From: Corallococcus praedator
GTDB taxonomy: Bacteria > Myxococcota > Myxococcia > Myxococcales > Myxococcaceae
Length of the DNA stretch: 52,428 nt
Direction of reading: 5' to 3'
Assembly (NCBI RefSeq): GCF_003612125.1
Contig: NZ_RAWI01000020.1
Span: forward strand, 1 to 52,428
Positions 1 to 8,899 of the stretch are shown piece after piece. How positions within the stretch are numbered: the stretch's first letter is position 1; the number at the start of each line of letters is the position of its first letter. The notes under the pieces are model-generated. The model made no database searches and was not told where the DNA came from. It saw nothing but the letters and a program-made list of their open reading frames with translations. The position numbers and the translations under genes are program-made.

Positions 1-1055
1 CCATCCCCCCGGATGACGCCAAACGGCTCCGTTCGGAACTGCGCCGCCTCCTGCCCCCCGAGGCCTTCGAGCGACAGCCCCTGCGCGGCGTCGTCGCGCT
101 CGGCCTCGTGCCCGTGATGGCTGCGATGGTCTGGCTCATCGGCAGCCAGCCCCTGCCCGACTGGGCATGTCTCCTCCTCGCGCTCGTGCTGGGGCAGATG
201 GTCACCGCCGTGGGCCTCGCCGCCCACGAAGCGCTGCACCACTCGGTGTTCCACAGCCGGACGATGGAGAGCGTGCTCGGCTGGGTGGGCTTCGCGCCCT
301 TCCTCGTTACACCCGGCAACTGGCGGGCCTGGCACGTCCAGGCGCACCACAGCGCCGCCAACGTCCACGTCCGCGACCCGGACATCCTCCCCCGGCAGAC
401 GGACTGGCGCACCCAGGGGTTCGCGAAGCTGTTCCACCTCATCTCCCCGGGGTCGGGGACCTGGCTCAGCTTCATCAGCTTCAGCGTCTTCTTCACCGCC
501 CAGGGGCAGGCCTTCCTCTGGTACCACAGCGGGCTGCCCGGGTTTCAACACGTGCACATGCACCGCGCCCGGGAACGGGTGCTCACGGTGCTGCTCGCCG
601 CCGGATGGGGCGCGCTGGGCTGGGTCCTGGGCCCCCGGGCCGCGCTCTACGCGCTGGTGCTTCCGCTGCTCATCGGCAACGTCACGCTGATGATCTACAT
701 CGCCACCAACCACTGGATGCAGCCGGCGTCGGAGGAGACCGACAACCCCTTCGTGAACACCGCCAGCGTGCGGACGCACCCGGTGATGGACTGGCTGCAC
801 TTCAACTTCAGCTACCACCAGGAACACCACATCTTCCCGGCCCAGAGCCCGAAGTACGCGCCCCTCCTGCGCCAGCACCTGCGAGCGCTCAACCCCCGCG
901 CGTCCATCGTCTATCCCCACCTGCACGCCCTGCGCATGCTGTACCGGCGCCCGGCGCTCTACTCCGCGGATGGACAGACGCTGGTGGGCCGGGATGGCAT
1001 GACCGCGGTGAGCACCACTGAATTGCGCCAGCAACTGGAAGCGCCCACCGCGTAG
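1..1055 (+). CDS. Membrane fatty acid desaturase (5' end outside window)
   Basis: Integral-membrane di-iron desaturase (PF00487-like) that would introduce a double bond into an acyl chain. The three histidine boxes are visible: HEALHH, HVQAHH (an HxxxHH box) and HQEHH near the C-terminus, separated by hydrophobic segments, the usual order for this family. The frame is open from base 3 to the left edge with no stop, so the gene probably starts outside the window; a GTG at 108 is the first possible internal start but would discard conserved-looking upstream codons. It is followed by a strong hairpin and a convergent gene. The substrate (fatty acid, sphingolipid or carotenoid-like) cannot be read from sequence. 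Confidence 0.85.
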   Translation, partial: IPPDDAKRLRSELRRLLPPEAFERQPLRGVVALGLVPVMAAMVWLIGSQPLPDWACLLLALVLGQMVTAVGLAAHEALHHSVFHSRTMESVLGWVGFAPFLVTPGNWRAWHVQAHHSAANVHVRDPDILPRQTDWRTQGFAKLFHLISPGSGTWLSFISFSVFFTAQGQAFLWYHSGLPGFQHVHMHRARERVLTVLLAAGWGALGWVLGPRAALYALVLPLLIGNVTLMIYIATNHWMQPASEETDNPFVNTASVRTHPVMDWLHFNFSYHQEHHIFPAQSPKYAPLLRQHLRALNPRASIVYPHLHALRMLYRRPALYSADGQTLVGRDGMTAVSTTELRQQLEAPTA

Positions 1056-1074
1056 GGCGGCGCCCGAAAAGACA

Positions 1075-1107
1075 CAGGGCCCGGAAACCAACCGGTTCCG
1101 GGCCCTG
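1075..1107. terminator. Hairpin between convergent genes
   Basis: The perfect 12-bp stem CAGGGCCCGGAA / TTCCGGGCCCTG has a short loop and lies between the desaturase stop and the stop of the convergent beta-helix gene. It has no clear T-run, so it probably acts as a bidirectional terminator. Confidence 0.7.
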
Positions 1108-1128
1108 CTCATCCCAACGAAGGCAGGG

Positions 1129-3636
1129 TTAGCGGCCCGGCCAGCTCAGCGCGCCCCGGCTCGTCACCGTGCCGGAGGGCACCCCGAGCACCTGCGCCAC
1201 GTCCGCGGGCAGCGGCTTGCCGCTGTTGTACGCGGGGCTGGTGGAGCGCACGACGTAGTTGCGCAGCGTCTGGTTCACGAAGAACGGGTCGCCGCCCGAC
1301 GCCAGGTCATGGCCGTTGTTCTCCCAGCCGCGAGCGGTGCGGACCGCGGCCAGCGACGTGTAGTTCACGCCGCCCGTGTCCACCCAGTTGATCAGCGACT
1401 TCGTGCTGCCGCCGGAGCGGTAGTAGCTGTTGTAGTCCAGCCCGGAGAAGAAGGTGTTCGGCCCGGTGTTGGTGAAGTTGCTGTCGGAGCGCGACGCCTT
1501 GAGGGTGGTGATGTTCCCGCCCGACAGGATGTTGTTGGACACGTCCACGTTCACCGTGTCCGGACCGATGTCCGAGCCCCGCTTGTCCTGCTCGTTGCGC
1601 GAGTCGTCGTAGATCCAGATGTTGATGGCCGCGTTGTTGATGAGGGTGTTGTTGTAGATCTTCGTGTTCGACGAGCACGCCTGGATGCCGGCGTAGGTGT
1701 TGTCGTAGATGAGGTTGGACGCGATGATGCCGGTGTCGGAGACCTCGTAGAAGATGCCAATCTTGTTGTTGCGGAAGATGTTGTAGACCATCACGCCATC
1801 GCGGCAGTCCTCGTCACACCAGAAGCCCGCGCCGTTCAGGTTGTTCTCGAAGACGTTGTTGCGCACCGTGAAGCCATTCATGTGGGCAATCTTCACGCCC
1901 GCCTGCGCGCACGAGCGCGAGCAGTTGGTGCCGAAGCGCTCCGTGTTGTTGGCGTTGATGACGCTGCCCTCCAGCAGCAGCCCATCGGTGACGAGCGTGG
2001 CGGAGTTGGTGGAGCCATTGGAGCCAATCGCGGTGAAGCCGTTGTTCGCGAACACCGACCCGCGCACCACGCCGCCCTGGGGCTTGATGCTGAGCGACCC
2101 GGCCGCCATCTGCGTGAAGACGCAGTTCTCCACCAGGGAGTTCGTCGCGCCGATGTAGAGCGCCGCGTTCGTGGTGTTGCTGTACTCGTTCGTCGCGTAG
2201 CGCCGGAAGCCCAGGCCCATCACCTTGTGGCCGGTGGTGCCCAGCACCATGGCGACGGGGCGCGCGGCCACCTCCACCGTGTGGCCCGTGGGGTTGGTCG
2301 CGATGTAGATGCGGCGGTGGGTCCAGTCGTAGAAGAAGTTGCCCGGCGTGGCCTCCGCCAGCGTCTTCACCTCGTGCACGTACGCCCCGTCGATGAAGAC
2401 CATCTGCGGGTCGCCCGCGGCGGGGTTCGCCGGATCGCCATACATGTCGTAGTGGCTGCACGGGCCCTGGTTCGTCGTGGGCTGGGCGTCATACTTGTAC
2501 GTGTAATAGCCGCCGTTGCAGAAGCTGGGCGTGCTCCAATCCATGAACCAGTGGCCGGCGCCGTCGGAGGTCCAGGCGGAAGCGGGCTTCAGGTCCGTGC
2601 CGTCGAACCAGGCCTGCTCGTGCGGATAGGCCTGGAAGGTGATGGGCTTGGTGTTGACCTTGTAGTTGCCCGCGCCGTTGTTGTACCAGTCGCGGTAGGT
2701 GCCGCCGCGCACCACGATGGTCCCACCGGTGGAGGGCACCAGCGCGATGGCGCGGTTGAGCGTGGCCACCGGGGCGGCCTGCGTTCCCGCGTTGCTGTCA
2801 TTGCCATTCGTCGCCAGGAAGATGGCGCCCGTGGGGATGGCGTAGTTGGTATCCGGAATCGTCTGGCCGGTGTTGTCCAGCCCGGGGATGCCGGGGTTGC
2901 CCGGCTCGTCCGGCAGCGCATAGGTCACCGTCAGCTTCGGCCGGTTGGCGGCGATGGCGGCCTCCGAGGAGTCCAGCTCCAGGCCGTCCATGTTGGTGTT
3001 CGCATCCAGCACGAAGCCGTTGTTGGTGCCGGCGCTCTGCACCCAGCCCTGCACGGCCGCGATCCCCGCCGCGTTGAGGTCCACGCCATAGGAGCCCGTC
3101 GCCCCTGGGATGAGCGTGGCGAAGGACGTGGCGCCCCGGTCCGAAGCGCCGCTGGCGCCAACGGTGGCCCAGGCGGTGGTGCTGGTCGCGTTGTTCCAGG
3201 TGGCCTGCGACTCCGTCCAGGCACGGCCGGCGGCGTAGACGAAGAAGCCCTCGCCCGTGGTGGAGTTCTTCACGTTGACTGTCAGCCGCACGGACTGCAC
3301 CGTCGCGTTCGCCGGAATGGCGCCCAGGTCGAAGCGCAGCAGGCTGTTGCTGACCTTCCCGGAGCTCGTCGGGTAGTCGCGATCCATCCGGAGGAGCGCG
3401 TCCGCGCCCAGGTTCACGGTGGGGGTGTTCTGCAGGAGCGTGACATCCGACGCGCCGGTGTACGCGGCCGTCGGAGCGACCTGCTCCTGGAAGGACACGG
3501 TGACGGGAGCGCCCAGCGCGCTGTCCACCGTGGACAGGGGCTCGGGAGGCGTCTCGCCTCCACAGGCCATGGCGAGCAGCGCGGGCAGCAGGACGAGCGC
3601 GTGGCGCCCGCCCGTACGGGGAACCGGGGGAATCAT
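1129..3636 (-). CDS. DNRLRE-domain / right-handed beta-helix lipoprotein
   Basis: An 835-aa exported protein. The N-terminus has a hydrophobic signal ending in the lipobox-like LAMAC, so a lipid anchor is predicted. Residues about 45-240 resemble a DNRLRE carbohydrate-binding or structural module (LLRFDLGAIPANATV, AWTESQATWNN). From about 270 a DUF1565/right-handed beta-helix region follows (FLATNGNDSNAGTQAAPVAT, then many NNxF/NxI repeats such as VRNNVFENN and IYNNTLINN). Such proteins are usually surface polysaccharide lyases or glycan-binding proteins; the catalytic residues cannot be assigned. It stands alone, divergent from the FAD oxidoreductase, with a weak purine-rich RBS (GGAAA) before ATG 3636. 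Confidence 0.8.
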   Translation of the reverse strand: MIPPVPRTGGRHALVLLPALLAMACGGETPPEPLSTVDSALGAPVTVSFQEQVAPTAAYTGASDVTLLQNTPTVNLGADALLRMDRDYPTSSGKVSNSLLRFDLGAIPANATVQSVRLTVNVKNSTTGEGFFVYAAGRAWTESQATWNNATSTTAWATVGASGASDRGATSFATLIPGATGSYGVDLNAAGIAAVQGWVQSAGTNNGFVLDANTNMDGLELDSSEAAIAANRPKLTVTYALPDEPGNPGIPGLDNTGQTIPDTNYAIPTGAIFLATNGNDSNAGTQAAPVATLNRAIALVPSTGGTIVVRGGTYRDWYNNGAGNYKVNTKPITFQAYPHEQAWFDGTDLKPASAWTSDGAGHWFMDWSTPSFCNGGYYTYKYDAQPTTNQGPCSHYDMYGDPANPAAGDPQMVFIDGAYVHEVKTLAEATPGNFFYDWTHRRIYIATNPTGHTVEVAARPVAMVLGTTGHKVMGLGFRRYATNEYSNTTNAALYIGATNSLVENCVFTQMAAGSLSIKPQGGVVRGSVFANNGFTAIGSNGSTNSATLVTDGLLLEGSVINANNTERFGTNCSRSCAQAGVKIAHMNGFTVRNNVFENNLNGAGFWCDEDCRDGVMVYNIFRNNKIGIFYEVSDTGIIASNLIYDNTYAGIQACSSNTKIYNNTLINNAAINIWIYDDSRNEQDKRGSDIGPDTVNVDVSNNILSGGNITTLKASRSDSNFTNTGPNTFFSGLDYNSYYRSGGSTKSLINWVDTGGVNYTSLAAVRTARGWENNGHDLASGGDPFFVNQTLRNYVVRSTSPAYNSGKPLPADVAQVLGVPSGTVTSRGALSWPGR

Positions 3637-3842
3637 CAGGGGGATTTCCGTTCGTGGGGCTTACCCGGGCCGAAACGACCCAGGACATGGAAAAGCACGG
3701 AATTCTCGCCAACCCCGATAATTTGTTGCGTCCCCGCCCGCACGCCGGGCAGCCGGCCGAGAGGGGCCCAGACCGTCCGGCCAGGGCTCACCCGTCACCG
3801 TAGAGTCCCCACCGTTCCAGCGAACGAAGGACGGAGGGGTGG

Positions 3843-5207
3843 ATGACCACGGAGCCGGTTTCCAGCGAGCGGGGGTTGGGGGAGGCAGCACTGCGCAATG
3901 CGCTGCACGCGGCCAGGGTGGAAGCCATCGCCAGGCAGTTGAAGCAGCGCAAGGGCACCGGGCCTGCGTCCTTCAAGAAGAAGTCACCGCCCCATCAGGT
4001 GCCCAAGCGGAACGACTCGCGGCGCGGCGATGAGAAGGTGGACCTGGGGGACCTGGATCAGATCCTCGAAATCGATCCGGTGGGGCTGACCTGCACGGCC
4101 GAGCCCGCGGTGACCTTCGACCAGGTGGTGCGAGCGACGCTGCCGCTGGGGCTTGTGCCCTTCATCGTGCCCGAGCACAAGACCATCACGCTCGGGGGCG
4201 CCATCGCTGGGTGCTCCATCGAGTCCATGTCCTTCCGCCAGGGCGGCTTCCACGACACCTGTCTGGAATACGAGGTCATCACCGCGAAGGGTGAAGTGCT
4301 GCATTGCTCACCCACGGAGCAGCCGCTGCTCTTCCAGATGCTCCACGGCTCGTTCGGGACGCTGGGCATCCTGTCGCGCATCCGCTTCAAGCTCGTCCGC
4401 GCGGCCCCCTACGTGCGCGTGACGTATGAGACCTACGACACGCTCGAAGCCTTCCAGCAGGCCATCTGGCGCCACTTCAGCGCGAAGGACACGGACTACC
4501 TGGATGGGCAGATCTTCTCCCCCACGAAACACGTGCTGTGCGTGGGGCACTTCGTGGAGAAGGCCCCGTACGTGAGCCGCTACGAATGGCTCACGGCGTA
4601 CTGTGAAACCATTCCTCGCCGGAAGGAGGACTACCTCACGACGTACGACTACCTCTTCCGCTACAACCGGGGCGTCACCCACGCGCGGCCGCAGAACCTG
4701 CTGGCCCGCGCGCTGTTCGGGAAGTTCATCCACTCGGACAGCGTGCTGCGGGCCGCCAATCACTTCCACAACCTCCTCCTGCCGGAGAAGGACCCGCCGG
4801 TCATCGTGGATGTGTTCGTCCCCTTCTCGCGCACGGCCGAGTTCATGGACTGGTATCACCGCGACATGCGCTACTACCCGGTGTGGTGCGTGCCCTTCCG
4901 GCGGGTGCATGACTATGAATGGCTGACACCTGCATGGTGGGCCGGGATGAGCGACCCGCTGTTCCTCGACCTCGCCGTGTACGGCCTCCCGCAGCCCCCC
5001 GGCCGCAACCTCTACAAGGAGTTCGAGGACGCGCTGCAACGGTTCAACGGGACCAAGACGCTCATCTCCTACAACTACTACGACGAGGAGACCTTCTGGA
5101 GCATCTGGAACCGGGACACCTATCAGACGGTGAAACAGCGCACCGACCCGGACAACCTCTTCCGGGACCTCTACACGAAGACGTGCAAGGCGGCGCTCGG
5201 GCTGTAG
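3843..5207 (+). CDS. FAD-binding oxidoreductase, DHCR24/diminuto-like
   Basis: A 454-aa flavoprotein of the PCMH-type FAD-binding family, with similarity in style to delta(24)-sterol reductase. The N-terminal FAD domain shows HQVP, the run VPEHKTITLGGAIAGCSIES and GGFHDTCLEYEVITAKGEV; the C-terminal part carries aromatic-rich motifs (YNYYDEETFW, DPDNLFRDLYTK) typical of the group. The ATG at 3843 follows GGAGGGG at good distance. No membrane segment is evident. It converges on the LysR gene with a 10-bp gap, so there is no operon. A role in sterol or isoprenoid double-bond reduction is possible but unproven; many myxobacterial members are simply annotated FAD-binding oxidoreductase. Confidence 0.82.
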   Translation: MTTEPVSSERGLGEAALRNALHAARVEAIARQLKQRKGTGPASFKKKSPPHQVPKRNDSRRGDEKVDLGDLDQILEIDPVGLTCTAEPAVTFDQVVRATLPLGLVPFIVPEHKTITLGGAIAGCSIESMSFRQGGFHDTCLEYEVITAKGEVLHCSPTEQPLLFQMLHGSFGTLGILSRIRFKLVRAAPYVRVTYETYDTLEAFQQAIWRHFSAKDTDYLDGQIFSPTKHVLCVGHFVEKAPYVSRYEWLTAYCETIPRRKEDYLTTYDYLFRYNRGVTHARPQNLLARALFGKFIHSDSVLRAANHFHNLLLPEKDPPVIVDVFVPFSRTAEFMDWYHRDMRYYPVWCVPFRRVHDYEWLTPAWWAGMSDPLFLDLAVYGLPQPPGRNLYKEFEDALQRFNGTKTLISYNYYDEETFWSIWNRDTYQTVKQRTDPDNLFRDLYTKTCKAALGL

Positions 5208-5217
5208 CGCAGGCCCG

Positions 5218-6117
5218 TCAGGCGGTGTCCGTCAGCACGGCGATCAACGCCCGCGAGGCCGCGGACAGGCTGCGGTGCGGCACGTAGATGACCGAGAACG
5301 GCCGCGAGCGCCCGCGCGACTTCGGCAGCACCTCCACCAGGGTGCCCCGGCGCAGGCGGTCGGCGGCGATGAAGTCATACGTCTGGCACAGCCCCATGCC
5401 CTGCTCGGCGAGCGACACCACGCCGAGCACGTCGTCCGCCACCCGCAGCGCCGTCTGGGGCGTCCAGTCCACGTCGCGGCCGTCCTCGCGGAGGATCCAC
5501 GGGGACACGCGGCCGGTGCTGGGCATGACGAAAGACAGACAGGCATGGCGCTCCAGGTCCGCCAGCGACCGGGGCGTGCCGGCCTCCTTCAGGTAGGCCT
5601 TCGAAGCGACCAGGCACATGGGCGCATCCTCCAGCTTCCGTGCCACCAGCCCGCTGTCGGGAAGCGCGCCCAGGCGGATGGCCAGGTCGAAGCCCTCCGC
5701 CACCAGGTCCACGTTGCGGTTGGAGATGCTCAGCTCCACCTGCACGCGCGGGTGCCGGCGCACGAAGGTCCGCAGCTTCGCCGGCAGGCGATAGTGCCCG
5801 TAGGTCGTGGGAACACTGAGGCGCACGCTGCCGGTGACTTCGCCGCCCTGCCCCTGGATGGCGCGCTCCGCCTCCGCCAGCAGACCGAAGGCGGTGCGCG
5901 ACTGTTCCAGGTACAGCCGCCCCGCGTCCGTCAGCCCCAGACTGCGGGTGGTCCGCCGCAGCAGCTGCGCCCCCAGCCGCTGCTCCAACCGAGCGAGCGC
6001 GCGGCTCACCACCGAGGGCGTCGTCCCCAGCGCGGTGGCGGCGGCCGTCAGCGAGCCGCGCTCCACCGCCGCGATGAAGGCCTCCACGTCGTTCAGGTGG
6101 TCGAAGCGCCGAGCCAT
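5218..6117 (-). CDS. LysR-family transcriptional regulator
   Basis: A 299-aa LTTR. The N-terminal winged HTH is clear (VEAFIAAVERGSLTAAATAL, then TPSVVSRALARLEQRLGAQL, residues about 10-60), followed by a substrate-binding domain with the usual VSVPTTYG/HPRVQVELSISNRNVDL pattern. It most resembles the LTTR subgroup with LEQRLGAQLLRRTTRSLGLT that often controls a divergent oxidoreductase gene. Here the divergent neighbour is the DJ-1/Hsp31-like gene at 6236, which is the most likely target; autoregulation is also expected. Confidence 0.92.
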   Translation of the reverse strand: MARRFDHLNDVEAFIAAVERGSLTAAATALGTTPSVVSRALARLEQRLGAQLLRRTTRSLGLTDAGRLYLEQSRTAFGLLAEAERAIQGQGGEVTGSVRLSVPTTYGHYRLPAKLRTFVRRHPRVQVELSISNRNVDLVAEGFDLAIRLGALPDSGLVARKLEDAPMCLVASKAYLKEAGTPRSLADLERHACLSFVMPSTGRVSPWILREDGRDVDWTPQTALRVADDVLGVVSLAEQGMGLCQTYDFIAADRLRRGTLVEVLPKSRGRSRPFSVIYVPHRSLSAASRALIAVLTDTA

Positions 6118-6235
6118 TCATGCCTCTGTAGCAAAAGTGCCATGCCCTCATGCCCGTTTATCACCGACGGCGGCGACAATAGTTTGGATGACGAGACCGG
6201 CCCCCGTGAGGGCCCTTCCCTCAGGAGTCCTGAAC
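6118..6235. promoter_or_regulatory. Divergent LysR / DJ-1-like promoter region
   Basis: A 118-bp gap between divergent starts. By family precedent the LysR regulator would bind here. I see no unambiguous T-N11-A palindrome. The strong AGGAG that sets the DJ-1-like start is at 6222-6226. Confidence 0.5.
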
Positions 6236-7006
6236 ATGTCCTCCCTCCTTGCCGCCTCCCTGCTGGGGATGGCCACCGCCGCCGCGCCGACCGTCAAGCC
6301 CACCGCGCCCTCCCTCGCGCCCGTCCTCATCGTGATGACCAGCCACGCCACCAAGGGCAGCACCGGCGAGCCCACCGGCTTCTACCTGGGCGAGGTCACC
6401 CATCCGCTGGCCGTGTTCCAGGCCGCTGGCATCCCGGTGGAGTTCGCGTCCATCCAGGGCGGTGAGCCGCCGGTGGATGGGCTGGATTTGAAGGACGCCA
6501 CCAACGCGCGCTACTGGAACGACCCCGCGTTCCGGCAGTCCCTGCGCACCACCCTCAAGCTGGACGACGTGAAGGTGGCCCGCTACTCCGCCGTCTTCTA
6601 CGCGGGCGGCCACGGCGCCGTCTGGGACTTCCCCGGCAGCCCGGCGGTGCAGCGGGTGACGCGCGAAGTCTACGAAGCCGGCCGGGTCGTCGCCGCCGTC
6701 TGCCACGGGCCCGCGGCGCTGGTGAACGTCAAGCTGAGCGACGGCAAGTACCTGGTCGCCGGCAAGCAGGTCAGCGCCTTCACCGACGACGAGGAGCGCG
6801 CCGTGAAGCTGGAGAAGGTGGTCCCCTTCCTCCTGGCCACCACGCTGAAGGAGCGCGGCGCGAAGCACCAGCCCGCCGCCAACTGGACGGCCAAGGTCGT
6901 GGTGGATGAGCGGCTCGTCACCGGACAGAACCCGCAGTCCGCCACCGGCACGGCCGAAGCGGTGCGGGACCTCATCCTGAGCAAGGTGGCGAAGCCCGCG
7001 CCCTGA
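6236..7006 (+). CDS. DJ-1/PfpI (Hsp31-like) family protein, possibly exported
   Basis: A 256-aa class I glutamine-amidotransferase-like protein. The nucleophile elbow AAVCHGPAAL gives Cys156-His157, and GGHGAVWDF (about 124-132) is the Hsp31-type signature; GEPTGFYLGEV carries the usual upstream acidic residue. Family members act as chaperones, glyoxalase/deglycase-type enzymes or isonitrile-hydratase-like proteins. The open frame extends upstream to 5807, but ATG 6236 follows AGGAG and begins with a short hydrophobic stretch (SSLLAASLLGMATAAAP), suggesting a signal peptide that lacks the usual basic residues. It is divergent from a LysR gene, the probable regulator, and its stop is 4 bp from the convergent WGR-LRR gene. 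Confidence 0.85.
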   Translation: MSSLLAASLLGMATAAAPTVKPTAPSLAPVLIVMTSHATKGSTGEPTGFYLGEVTHPLAVFQAAGIPVEFASIQGGEPPVDGLDLKDATNARYWNDPAFRQSLRTTLKLDDVKVARYSAVFYAGGHGAVWDFPGSPAVQRVTREVYEAGRVVAAVCHGPAALVNVKLSDGKYLVAGKQVSAFTDDEERAVKLEKVVPFLLATTLKERGAKHQPAANWTAKVVVDERLVTGQNPQSATGTAEAVRDLILSKVAKPAP

Positions 7007-7010
7007 GCAC

Positions 7011-8855
7011 TCAGGTGCCCCTGCGCGCATGGACCGAGAAGACGTCCCTCAGCCCGGCGATGAGCGCATTGCCGGGATGCTGCTCGCCCAGCGGCCCCAG
7101 CGCGTCCCCCAGGGCCAGGAAGAGCGCGCGGACATGGTGGGCGGAGGCGCCCGCCCAGTCCATGGCATGGGCGATGTCCTCACTCTGGACCCGGAACTTC
7201 TCCAGCGCCCCGTCATAGGGCGCCACCGTGGGGATGTTGAGGCGCAGGAGCAACCCCAGCAGCGCGATGATCTCCGTGAAGTCATAGCGGCCCGACTTCG
7301 CGTCATGGATGTGTTCGACGCGCACGTTCTCCCGCTTGAACCAGTAGTCGATGTACGCGGCCGCGTTCCTGGGGCTGGACGCCAGGTCCACCACGTCGAG
7401 CTGGGCGTGAAGCTCCGGATCCACCTGCGTGATGAGCGACCGGCGCACGGTGGCGGTCTTCAGGACGGCGCTGTCGAAGCGGCGTGTCGGCAGCGTGCGC
7501 AGCGGCGTGCCCTCGAACTTCAACACCTCCAGCTTCGGCAGCCGCGTGAGGACCTCCGGAAGCTCCCACATGAGCCGGACCTTGCTCCACGCCCCGAAGG
7601 CCCACCGGAGGTAGGCGTACGGGTTGTTGACGAGGTTCACCTCCCGCAGCTCCACGCATTCCGCGAGCGAGTCCGGGAGCCGCCAGAGGCAGTTGGTCTC
7701 CAGGTTCAACACCCGGAGCTTCTTCAACGCCCCCATGGATTCGGGCAGCGCCAACAGGCCATTGCTCCTCAGGTCCAGTTCGCGCAGCTCCGTGAGCAGC
7801 CCCAGCTCCTCGGGAAGCGTCCGCAGCTCATTGCTCCGAAGGCTGAGCTTCTCCAGGCGGCGGAACAGGAAGAGCTCCTCCGGCAGTGACTTGAGGCCCT
7901 TGCTGTCCAGCGACAGGCTCTTCACCTTGTCGGGCTCCGCCATCTTCCTGGAGACGAGTTTGCGGAACGCGGCCCGGACGCTGGTGAACTCAGGACGGGA
8001 GATGGGCTTGCCGGTGGCCAGCAGCTTCCGCGCCTTGTCGAGCAGGACGCGCTCGCCGGACACCACCGCCGGAAGGAAGACGCCCTTCACCTCATAGGGG
8101 TCCTGCGTGTCCTCCCCCCCGTTCGATACCGCGAACACCTTCGAGCCCTGCCCCTGGTAGCGGTGCGCATCCACGGGGCCCTCCACCCGCAGGGTGTAAT
8201 CCGAGGCGATGGTGCGGGCCACGAGGCCGCCTCCCACGGAGACGCTGCCGTGGTTGTAGACCGCCACGAAGTCCCCGGTCATGACGTCGCCCGTGACGCG
8301 CAGCCGCGAACCGCCGATGGCGATGCTCGTCGCGGTGAGGTTGCCGTTCACCTGGAGGAACGGTCCGAAGTCGTTCTCCCCGTTGAACACACAGCCCTCG
8401 ACGGTGAGGTTGCCTTGCACCAGGAGCCCGATGAAGGGCTCCGCGTCCGGGTCGTCCAGGGCGAAGATGCCGCGACGGAAGTCGAGCCACAGGTCATGGG
8501 GCACGACGACATCCCCGGTGAGCACGAGGACGCGGTCCTCATCCTGTTCGGAGTTGCCGGGCACCCGCACCGAGCCCTTCACCTGCTCCCAGGGGGTGGA
8601 CTCGAAGGCCAGGTCGCTGGACCAGGCGCCCTTGTCCACCCGGGCCGCGACCTGCTTGCGCGCGAAGGCCGCGGCCTCCTCGGCGGAGGCGAAGGTGCGC
8701 GACTCGCGCTTGCCCTCCGTGCCCTGCTTGCCGTGGTGCAGCTCCAGCCGCTCGCCGTGCTGCGCGTAGGCCCAGAAGACGCGGGCCTTGCCTTCCACGC
8801 CCACGAGTCGCATCGCTTCACGGGGCTGGGCCACGGGGAGTCGGGGAGTCTTCAT
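7011..8855 (-). CDS. WGR-domain, beta-solenoid-like and leucine-rich-repeat protein
   Basis: A 614-aa protein without signal peptide. Residues about 15-80 look like a WGR domain (KARVFWAYAQHGERLELHHG, GKRESRTFASAEEAAAFA). The middle (about 95-265) is beta-rich with repeated short strands (LLVQGNLTVEGCVFNGEND, VNGNLTATSIAIGGSRLRV), resembling a polymer-forming/solenoid fold. Residues about 315-440 contain at least five canonical LRRs with LxxLxLxxNxLxxLPE spacing. The remaining C-terminal region (about 490-614) is helical and of unknown role. WGR domains occur in PARPs and in stand-alone bacterial proteins where they may bind nucleic acid or proteins. No operon partner on this strand is close. 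Confidence 0.8.
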   Translation of the reverse strand: MKTPRLPVAQPREAMRLVGVEGKARVFWAYAQHGERLELHHGKQGTEGKRESRTFASAEEAAAFARKQVAARVDKGAWSSDLAFESTPWEQVKGSVRVPGNSEQDEDRVLVLTGDVVVPHDLWLDFRRGIFALDDPDAEPFIGLLVQGNLTVEGCVFNGENDFGPFLQVNGNLTATSIAIGGSRLRVTGDVMTGDFVAVYNHGSVSVGGGLVARTIASDYTLRVEGPVDAHRYQGQGSKVFAVSNGGEDTQDPYEVKGVFLPAVVSGERVLLDKARKLLATGKPISRPEFTSVRAAFRKLVSRKMAEPDKVKSLSLDSKGLKSLPEELFLFRRLEKLSLRSNELRTLPEELGLLTELRELDLRSNGLLALPESMGALKKLRVLNLETNCLWRLPDSLAECVELREVNLVNNPYAYLRWAFGAWSKVRLMWELPEVLTRLPKLEVLKFEGTPLRTLPTRRFDSAVLKTATVRRSLITQVDPELHAQLDVVDLASSPRNAAAYIDYWFKRENVRVEHIHDAKSGRYDFTEIIALLGLLLRLNIPTVAPYDGALEKFRVQSEDIAHAMDWAGASAHHVRALFLALGDALGPLGEQHPGNALIAGLRDVFSVHARRGT

Positions 8856-8899
8856 GGTCCCCGCCTTCTATCGCGAAGTCCCGGGTCCCGGGCACGTGC

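Noticed and set aside
1309-3846. Very long open frame on the + strand antisense to the beta-helix lipoprotein gene
   Set aside because: High-GC codon bias leaves the antisense frame open; the translation is Arg/Val/His-rich without domains, while the opposite strand has a signal peptide and clear motifs.
6118-6235. A specific LysR T-N11-A operator
   Set aside because: Several T-N11-A matches occur by chance and none has a clear dyad, so only the region is annotated.
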